Part shown: piece by piece, positions 55,962-64,000 of the stretch | Layout: the number at the start of each line of letters is the position of its first letter | Position numbering within the stretch: position 1 is the first letter of the stretch | Origin: Haematococcus lacustris | Lineage: Eukaryota > Chlorophyta > Chlorophyceae > Chlamydomonadales > Haematococcaceae | Length of the DNA: 64,000 bases | Assembly (NCBI GenBank): GCA_030144725.1 | Contig: JASKMD010000003.1 | Location: 11,528,576-11,592,575, forward strand | Reading direction: 5' to 3' | Translations under genes and position numbers: made by a program | Notes under the pieces: generated by a model | Told to the model about the DNA's origin: nothing | Databases searched by the model: none | Seen by the model: only the letters and a program-made list of their open reading frames with translations

Positions 55962-56550
55962 GCAGAGGCTTAACGAGGGGGAGTGGCGACTAAGCCGGCC
56001 TTTGGTGGATGGGTCCATTGATGGTAAGTCACAGCTGACAAGCACCAGTGTGCCAAGACATCAGCCCACGTGTCGCGAGTAGTAGGCAGTGCGTGGCGTA
56101 AGGCTTGTTGCGCTGCCTTTTGTCAGCCTCAAGCTGTGTGGGAAAGGCAGGAGATCTGGCCTGTAGCATCAGGGTCTATGGAAATGACTAAGTTTTACCA
56201 TTAAGTGCACCAGCACATCCGACTAAAATGCCAAGTGTTGGCACCCACCCAGAGGACTGTATGCTGAATTAGTGACAGAGCAGTGCGTGCTAGTGAGGCA
56301 GCACACAGGTGCAGAAGGCCACACTCATCATCGCCTTCGCTCCATGTGTCACTAGCATGACTATTTAGGTCGATGCTTGTACCTGCTACCAACTCTCACT
56401 TGTAACTGCTACCAACGCCTGCTTGTACCTCCTACCAGCTTTTACGCTCAATGTTCAACTGTACTACACAGAAACAAAACAAGGCAGGCAGTACACACAA
56501 TGTACTGCTATGCTCAACAGCCAATGGCAGGATCGGCTTGCATGCATGCA
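55962..56550. other. Convergent intergenic region
   Basis: It lies between the 3' ends of the transporter (+) and DHAR (-). No gene was seen. A short CTTGTACCTGCTACCAAC-type repeat occurs at about 56375-56440. Confidence 0.5.
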
Positions 56551-58487
56551 TCAGTGGTGGGCGCTCCATCCAGCAACGATGGCCGCAGCACCATAGTCAG
56601 TGGCTTGCCAAGCGGGCTGCTGCTTGATGTAGTCCAGGTACTTGTGCAGTGCTGAAAACCGGTCCGGCAGGGTGTAGCCCTGCAGCCAGGCGGTGACACA
56701 AGCCAGATGGGAAGCCATGCAGTGCAGCGCAGAAGATCAGCAAGCTTTATATTGTCAGTGCTTGCTTGCTGCAGAGCCAAACACAGTGGCTGTCAGCTGG
56801 CTGTGCCCTGCCCTGCCCTGCCTCCCTCGCTACTTGATGTTTCAGAAAGGGTTTTCTATCTGCTGTGTGAGTCCACCCGGTCAACAGGAGTTCTCTCTTA
56901 CAGCAGAGTGCCAACATCTGATTCATGGCCATCTAGGACCACGTTCTCATACGGACCTCATTGACTCTTTTCCAGGACCTCCACTTCAACATGCCCACTT
57001 CGTACCCCAGCCCTGCAGCCCGTCCTCCCACATGGCCCCTCCCGGTGTCGCCCCTCACCTTCAAGTGTTGCAGCGCCACCTGGGCATGATACAGCTTGGG
57101 GCCCAGGGCCGCGTCAGTGGCGTTCAGCGTGTCACCACCAAACAGCGGCGCCTGCAGCAGTGCGCGTTGCCAAGGCCACTGGCTCATTCTAAGTCCAAGC
57201 TGCAGCTCTTATGCAGTCCAGCCTTGCTTAGACAGGGCCAGATGATAGACCAACTGACAGGCCAACCGACAGGCTGGCTAACAGGCACTGACAGGCTTGC
57301 CACACAGCACTGCGCTGCACACAGCTATGGGAGTGGTAGGTAGAGTATGTTGGTGAAGCTGTGCTGGAAGGGGTGGTGGGCGCCAGGGAGAAGAGCAGGT
57401 AAGGTTGGTCGCGTACCTTTTGGGCTTGCAGTGCTGCCTCCACCTCCTGCAGCTGGCCCTCTAGCGCCGCCTGAAGCTTGTCCGTGTCCGCTGCGTCCTT
57501 GGGCGTGGAAAGGAAGGCGCGGAAGGCTGGGAACAGGCCAGAACCTCTGCGGTCAGCAGGTCAGGGCAAAAGACACGAGCATGCTGCAGTGTCCGGTGAG
57601 CTGGGATCCGTGAGGGTGTGAGGGTTGTGTAGAGTAATGTGGAGCACACACATCTTAGGGTCGATGTCTGATGTCATGGAGGGCTGGGGGAACTCCTTTT
57701 CCAGGTGCTGCACAATGACGTCAGAGTCGGGCATCACCATCCCGCTGCTCTCCTGGCGAAGCACCGGCACCTTGCCACCAGATGCTTGCAGCAGCCTGCG
57801 CCTCATGGCACAGCCACAGCGTGTGCATCAGCTTACAGGTAGTGAGGCACGACTTAGCACACACAACATTTTACTTTGTGCAGGGAGATGGGGGTGAGGA
57901 GTGTCAGGCCACAGTGAGTGCAGTGTATGAGCCACCAGCGTGTGGCAGTGGTGCACAAGCAGAGGTGTGGTACAGCAGCTAAACACCTGGCTGGGAACGG
58001 GTGCAGGCAATCATTGTGCTCGTCACTGCTTCAGATCAGGCCAGCCATCGGTGGTGGGGCCCTCCCATCATTCTCGTCCGCTAGGGGTGTGCGCTATCTG
58101 TAGCGCCAGTTATGGGGCTGGCACAGAGAGTTATGCAGGCGCTGCTGCTGCTGCTATTCATCGCCGAGATGTCGCGAGCATGAGTGAGATTGCAAGCCAG
58201 GGCCGGCTCGTGTGCCGCAGAGACAGGCTTGCACACAGGGTCACGCACCACTCGGGGCGCTTCTGAGTCAGATCGACCAGTGTCGTCTTGTACGCGATGT
58301 TTTTCTGTGCCAGCGTCAGCAGTACGCGATGGCAGAAAGGACAGTCCCCCGGCACACCCGGCTTATCAGGCCATTGCTTGATCACCAGGTCGTAGCCAGG
58401 GTCCCGGGACTGGCTCGCCATTGCTCGCAACGGCTGACGCCGCAGTCCAATGCTCGGAACGCGCAAGGAGACAGCCCGGTGTAGCAT
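56551..58487 (-). CDS. DHAR: Dehydroascorbate reductase
   Basis: Five exons join in phase: 58487-58249, 57801-57652, 57546-57417, 57151-57059, 56679-56551 (246 residues, TGA). The enzyme regenerates ascorbate from dehydroascorbate using glutathione. The N-terminal thioredoxin-like domain has the DHAR active site GDCPFC (C49 catalytic, C52), then LVDL..KRPEW, GGKVPVL (cis-Pro loop that binds glutathione), and PDSDVIVQHLEKEFP. The all-helical GST C domain follows, with GLFPAFRAFL, LFGGDTLNATDAAL and a closing YLDYIKQQPAW. The first 22 residues (MLHRAVSLRVPSIGLRRQPL...) are arginine-rich without acidic residues and look like an organelle targeting peptide. A second in-frame ATG at residue 23 could give a cytosolic form. 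Length and exon content fit an intact gene. Confidence 0.95.
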
Positions 58488-58964
58488 TTGCGACGTTGCT
58501 GGTCCGATACGCTTTCCCCAGCACGTGCCACAGGGGCTTTAAATCCAAATGCATGCGACAGATGTTTCGTGCACGTAGCCACATCGCACTAGGACGTCCT
58601 ATCGCTGAGCCACAGCATTACAACGCAACCAGCCGTGGCCAACAATCACAATGCGGCAGCAGCCGGCGACACGGTCAGTCCTGCGAACCTGGCCTTCACC
58701 TCCGCATCCCCCTTGGCTTGCATGCGATGAATATGATTCACCGTGGACCGCCAGTACCTGCGGCAGCGCCACGCAGCAGCCACTCCCGTCAAGGACCAGC
58801 CTTCCTACATCTTCACAACCTTTCCGGCAGCTTTACCGCCACCACCCTCTACAACAGTCAGGGTTGCGCCAGTCAGGCTAATCTCTGTAGTGTGACCTTT
58901 CTGTTGTGTCCAATGGAGCGTCGTCCGCTTCCAGTGCGGCACCAACCTTCCTCTGTGTGCACAC
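58488..58964. other. Intergenic, probable DHAR promoter and VPS35 3' flank
   Basis: Both neighbours are on the minus strand, so this 477-bp stretch holds the 3' flank of VPS35 and the promoter of DHAR. No clear motif was picked out. Confidence 0.5.
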
Positions 58965-61900
58965 CTACCTCAGCAGCAGCAGCACCATGACCCTCAACAG
59001 CAGCACCCACCTCTGCGTTTCAGGGTCTACTGCAGGGGCTGGGGCCAGCAGCTCGCCCTGCACTTGGTCCAGCACCGCCTGCACGGCCGCAGCGTCGAGG
59101 CCCTCCATGCCCAGCTCCAAGTACAAGAGGTAGTGGTTCAATACCTGGCCAGGGACAAGATCAGGGCAGAGGGCAGGGCAGAGGGCAGGGACAGGGTGGA
59201 AGACAGGGCAGCGAATGAGCAGGAAAGGGCAGGGTAATGGGCAGCGGGGATGGCAGGGTTTTCAAGAGAGTAGGGGAGGAGGGAGAGCTGGGGCAAGAGG
59301 CTAGGTGGACCCCGCCAGTCAGGGCAGCGCCGGCAAGTCAGCGACAGTTTGTTGAGAGTTGGTTGAGCAGCACTACGCAGGTGGCAGCATGGAAGTGGCG
59401 CTGGCAGCCCCCTGATGGCTCTCACCTCCACAAACAGGGTGGCGGGTGCGGCGGCACTGCTGCTGCCGGGCACTGTGTTGCCTGAAGGTTGGGAGGCGGA
59501 GGCGGGCGCGTGGGTGCGGCCAGCGTCAGCCAGCTGCAGGTGGATGAGGTGAAGGCTAGGTTGGCAGGGGTAGGTTGGGTGGGTGAGGTGAAGATCTGGT
59601 ATTGTTGGTAAGGTGGGGTGGGGCTAGGCCAGGCCTTGTGTGAGCCACACCAGGCTCAGCCAAGCCAGATGGGCCTCCCTGAGCAAACCCTGTTGCAATG
59701 GGCAACGACTTTTCTTACCACCCATGATGGCCTCGAACTGCCGCAACCACCTCTATAGCACTGGCTTGTGGTCAGTGTGCGTCCCTGGTCCCATCCCTGC
59801 CCTTCTCCTACGCCCCGCCCCCTTTTAGTGTGACCACGCTCATCCCTGCCCTTCTCCCATGCCCCTCTTATGCTTGAGCCTGCTGAGCCAAGCCTGGCAC
59901 AGGGGTAAGGTAATTGCTTCAGTTAGACCTACTGATTATTCTATGTGCCAGTCCAGGGCTTGTGCAGGTACAACCCGGACTCTTTGCGGACTCTGACACT
60001 GTTACTCGTGACAGCTGCTGCCTGCTCCTGACCCTGCTCCTCTCCTTCCCAGACTACCCTCATCAGCATCACTGCCGACTGCTGCCTGCCTGAGTATTCT
60101 GCAGCCAGCCGGTCCCACCTGCTGCTTGGCGGTGGCTGCCACACGCAGAGCGCGCTGCAGGAGGCCCTGCACTTTGGTGGGATCTCGGTTGGCCCTGGCC
60201 ACGCCTGACTGAGGCTGCAGGTGGTCAAGGGGCACATGGGGTCATCAAGCAGGCAGAGGTGTGAGTGGCTACAGCTGACTCAGGCAACCTGGTGGAGCAC
60301 AGCGCTATATGCCTGCTGCTGCCGCTGCTGTCGTTGCTGCCGCTGCTCCCGCTGCTGCCGCTGCAGGGATATGGGGTGACCCTGACCCTGACCCCGCTGC
60401 ATGGCAGGCAGCAGCTGGTCTGTCAGGTGTGGTGCAGGGTAGTGGCAGCAGCAGGGCCCACATGCAGGGTCGGGGAAGGGGAAGGTCGAGCTGAGTCAGA
60501 GGGTACGGTAGGGGTGGTAGGATCTAAATGGGGCGGTGGTGTAAGGGCTGCTGCAGTATAAGGGCATGATGTGTGCAGGGCAGGGAGGGGAGGTGGGGAG
60601 GTGCCGGGTGGTGTTGAGTGTTGGTGAGGAGAGCAGGGCAGGGCAGGGAGGGGAGGTGGGGAAGTGCGGGCGCGGGGTGCGTGTTGAGGAAAGATGGAGG
60701 CAAAGTGCCGGTTTCAAGCCAGGCTGCGGGCAACGCGTGGTTTGAGCACCAGGCTGTGGGCCTAGGCACCCTGGCTGCCTGCGCCTCACCTGCCAGTAGA
60801 GGCGAGCGCATGAGCACAGTGCCTTGCACTGGTCGGATCGGCGCAGCAGCCGTGACGCGTACCCCGCTGCATTCTGCAAGCAGGCCAGGGGCAGGGCAGG
60901 GCAGAGGCTGGGGGCAAAGGATGATGGAGAGAAACGGTGGCAGCACATTTGGACCCCAACCTGCCTGCTTACTAATGTGTCTCCGGGCTGGCTGTCTAGC
61001 TCAGGCTGCCCTGCCCTGCCCTGCCCTGCCCTGCCCTGCCCTGCCCTGCCCTGCCCTGCCCTGCCCTGCCCTGCCCTGCCCTGCCCCGCCCCCTGCTGGC
61101 TGGCCATGTGAGGGCCCACCCCCAACCCCCCACCTGCACCAGCGCCTCCCTGTTGTCGCTGCTGAACACGTAGGCTGCGCTCAGGGTAGAGAAGATGGAT
61201 TGCAAGGCGGTGGTGCGCGCCCGCTGCTCTGCCACCTGCTCTTCGTACAACAGGAAGGCCTGCGGGGCGGGAGCATGAGGCAGGGACAGGGGAACAGACA
61301 GGGGAAGGGTCAGCCGGGGGCAAGCGTGAGGGCAAGCGTTGGGATCATAGGGCGTGGAGGGTTTACCATGGGGGACGTACCAGTGTTACCTAAAAACGAC
61401 CAGAAACGTCGTTTTCTGACTTTTTGGTTGGAAAAAATGCGTTCAGCACAACACAACGATACGATCTGCCCCGGTCTGCTGAGCTATCTGCGCTTTCATC
61501 ATGAGGGACGTACACCACCACATCCATGATAAGGTTCACAAGCAGCCCAGCAAAGCAGACCTAAAAAATCACTAACTCATAGATGACAGGTGGTCATCTC
61601 TTCCCCCTCCCCCTTCCCCTTTCGCTCCCCACTGCCGTCCCTGCCCTCCCCCTGACCTGCTCGAAGAACTCGTACGCCAGCAGCTCCTGGGCCACCTCCT
61701 CACTGGCCGCCAGGCCCCCGGCCAGCAGCAGGCGCAGCGCCCCCAGCGCCTCCGGCAGTTCCGCCAGCAGCAGCGCCAGGCCCAGCAGCCAGCGCAGCAG
61801 CGAGCGCCCCAGCTCTCCTGCAACACATAGCACAGGCAGCGCCTCTCTGGCCGCACCATGGGGGCGCCACGGTGACGCCCGCAGCACCAGCTTCTGCCTC

Positions 61901-64000
61901 TTGCAGGGGGCCTTGACTGACTCATCTGACTGGAAGTGTGGCAGTACTAATCACACTCCCCACCGCTCACCCCCACCCCTCACCCCTGACCCCTGACCCC
62001 CACCCCACCCCCTGCCCAACCCTTCCACTTTCACCCTCACCCTCCACCCCTTACCCCCAGGCCACACTTAGACCCAGCTCACCATGACCCTCAGCTGTGC
62101 CCAGCCGCCGCACAATGGCGAGCGCCGCAAAGCCCAGGGCGGGCAGTGTGTGGCGCAGGCGGCGTGGACCTCCCCTCACCAGCTGCTCCTTGGCAGTGAC
62201 CAGCAGCTGGAAGTGAGTGGCCGGGTCATCTGAGTGCAGGCTGTGCAGCAGGCGGGCCACCAGCAGCTGCTCTGACTGGACATCCTGCACAGGGTCAGGG
62301 TCAGGGTCAGGGTCAGGGTCAGGGTCAGGGTCAGGGTCAGGGTCAGGGTCAGGGTCAGGGTCAGGGTCAGGGTCAGGGTCAGGGTCAGGGTCAGGGTCAG
62401 GGCTTCCTGCTGCACATCATGTCAGGCTGATGCCCCCTCCCCCTGAGGGTCCCTGCCCCTGAGGCTCCCTGCCCCTGCCCAGCCCTCACCTCGTCATCCA
62501 GGTCGTCAATGCTGCTGGTGGGGCCGGAGGGGGTGGAGCCGTCCAGGGGTCCATCATGCACTAGCGGGGCGATGAACCTGGCAGCCAGCAGCCTCAGCCA
62601 GCAGCCTCAGGCAGCAGCCTCAGGCAGCCAGCCTCACCAGGCCTCAGGCAGCAGGCTCAGGGATCAGGCCACAGAGGGACAGAGCCAGCGTGATGCCCAC
62701 AGTGTTGCCTACCAGCCCCGCCTTCACCCACTCACCCACTCACTGTGTGAGGGAGCCTTCTCCACCGCCCTCTTCACCCCCCTGAACTGCTGACCTGACC
62801 TCATGACCTGCTGCCCTGCTGCCCTTCTGCCCTCCTGCCCTCCTACCCTCCTGCCCTCCTGCCCTCCTGCCCTCCTGCCCTCCTGCTCTTTTGCCCTTGT
62901 AAGGGAGCCTTCGAACCCCACTCTGTCCTCCTCCCGTGCCCCCCCCTTGTGCCTTCACCACTCTCCATGCACCCCTATCAAGGCCCTTCAGCTCCCTCAC
63001 CCCCTGCCCTCCTCCCCTCCTCCCCCTGACCTCCACCCCTCTTCCCTTCTTCTCCCCTGCCCCTCACTCCCCTGCCCACTTCCCCTCATCGCCACTCCTC
63101 CCCTGCCCTTCCCCCCCGTACCTGAACATCATGGCCACCTTCTCCGTGCTGGTGATGCGTGTGCCAGCGTCCAGCACGCTGTGCACTATGCGGCTGGCCA
63201 GCTCCTTGTGGGTGCGCTGACGCAGCAGACCCATCAGCAGCGGGTACTCACTCAGCCCCAGCCCAGTCACCACGTCATACCTGGTCACACCATCACGCGC
63301 CATGCAAGCACAATGCAAGCAGGACAGCGCATGTGGACTGAATGCTAGGTCAGCAATGACCCTGCCACTGTCTCTATCCCTTACTCTCAACTGGTGGCCC
63401 TCCAGCTTGCCCTTGGCCCTAACCAAGACTTGGCGCGGATGTGGGTGCCTCCATGCCAGCACAGCATCTGGCCTGCTATTACTTGACACTACATCATGCC
63501 CTGGTTCCAGGTGGGGTGGGTCAAAGCCACAGCAGAAGCAGCAGCGGGTGCAGCGGCAGGTGGCTGTCACGGTGGTGCTCTGCAAGCTTGTCCACAAAGC
63601 AGCATGGAGGGGTGAAGCAGGAGGTACAGGGCCTCAGGCAGCAGGGCAGGAGGTCAGATCAGGAGGGCAGGAGGCCAGAGGCAGGAGGTGGAGAGGCCTG
63701 ACTGACTTAGTGATGGGCAGGGTGAGCAGCGCCACCAGCGCTCTCTCAGCCCTGCTGTCGCCTGCTAGGCCGCGAGGGGCCAAGGCAGCGTGGGCAGCAG
63801 CCAGCACCTGGGAGTGTTGAGCAAGCGATGGGGCAGGCCAGGGTCAGGGTCGGGGGATTGATCAGGGCATGTGACAGCTGACCAACAGTGGAGAAGGTGG
63901 CAGGAAGCTGGGGAGGGGAGGGCGGTGGAGTTACACTGAGAGCATAAGGTGGAGGCATGGCACGTGGAGAGCAGCTGTGTTGTGCGGGGGAGGGAACAGC
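58965..64000 (-). CDS. VPS35: Retromer subunit VPS35, C-terminal part (N-terminus beyond right edge)
   Basis: VPS35 is the alpha-solenoid core of retromer, which recycles cargo receptors from endosomes to the Golgi. Ten exons join in phase: 63807-63707, 63280-63122, 62577-62490, 62284-62083, 61817-61657, 61259-61134, 60873-60790, 60214-60119, 59533-59426, 59144-58965, encoding the last ~434 residues. Recognisable family segments, in order: ALVALLTLPITKYDVVTGL, SVLDAGT, SEQLLVARLLHSL with RLRHTLPALGFAA, LRLLLAGGLAASE with AYEFFEQ, AFLLYEEQ, ASRLLRRSDQCKALCSCA, LLQRALRVA and the near-terminal LFVEVLNHYLLYLELG. Further exons must lie upstream; the segment 63960-63870 may hold one but was not fixed. 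The extreme C-terminus is unusual: after the last conserved helix the frame ends in a short hydrophobic V/L-rich tail, so a further splice is possible. Confidence 0.93.
61009..61085. repeat. (CCTGC)n array in a VPS35 intron
   Basis: About 15 perfect pentamers on the + strand, so (GCAGG)n on the sense strand of VPS35. Confidence 0.95.
62287..62401. repeat. (GGGTCA)n array at a VPS35 3' splice site
   Basis: About 19 perfect hexamers. On the VPS35 sense strand this is (TGACCC)n ending three bases before the acceptor of the exon that starts at 62284, so the array fills the branch-point and pyrimidine-tract region. Confidence 0.95.
62797..62895. repeat. (CTGCCCTC)n-type array in a VPS35 intron
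   Basis: About 11 units of CTGCCCTC or CTGCCCTT, mildly degenerate. Confidence 0.85.

Noticed and set aside
1..64000. tRNA and rRNA genes
   Set aside because: No cloverleaf-like or rRNA-like segment was recognised on reading; a covariance-model search was not possible here.

Overview
The window looks like nuclear DNA of a green alga, most likely volvocine (Chlamydomonas/Volvox/Gonium relatives). The reasons are GC-rich genes split by many short introns, GC-rich microsatellites in those introns, and a non-LTR retrotransposon whose domain set matches the Dualen/RandI clade first described in Chlamydomonas. The species call is inference; the gene content is read directly.

Left third (1-23 kb), repeat-rich. 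A spliced, RG-rich gene of unknown function (1-3530) is followed at once by a retrotransposon (about 4102-13729, +). The element carries a 2A-like peptide, two tandem papain-fold cysteine protease-like domains, an AP-type endonuclease, a reverse transcriptase, a PHD-type finger, RNase H, a CCHC finger and a C-terminal PD-(D/E)xK-like endonuclease. It is a dead copy: a ~565-bp inserted element cuts the RT and one in-frame stop separates protease from endonuclease. Next come a spliced gene ending in a 2OG-Fe(II)-oxygenase-like domain (to 16181), a 1.5-kb 44-bp satellite, a related G-rich array, three copies of a perfect 20-bp palindrome, and two 1.29-kb terminal-inverted-repeat elements in opposite orientation 56 bp apart, each with its own 7-bp target duplication.

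Middle (23-36 kb): gene-like but unidentified minus-strand sequence, then a multi-exon helical-looking minus-strand gene that starts at 35609, with large intronic arrays. It lies head to head with the next gene.

Right half (36-64 kb), ordinary genes modelled here with every exon-exon phase consistent: a RAD5/RAD16-type SNF2 ATPase with RING finger (36073-45658, +); a small coiled-coil protein with a Mug135-like tail (46704-47270, -); a LARGE-type GT49 glycosyltransferase (48027-51579, +); a UTR/SLC35B1-type nucleotide-sugar transporter (51804-55961, +); dehydroascorbate reductase (56551-58487, -); and the C-terminal part of the retromer subunit VPS35 (58965 to beyond the right edge, -). The glycosyltransferase and the sugar transporter sit head to tail and fit one job in the secretory pathway. 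The others share no obvious pathway. Longer intronic arrays carry a TGACC-type motif on the sense strand of the host gene.
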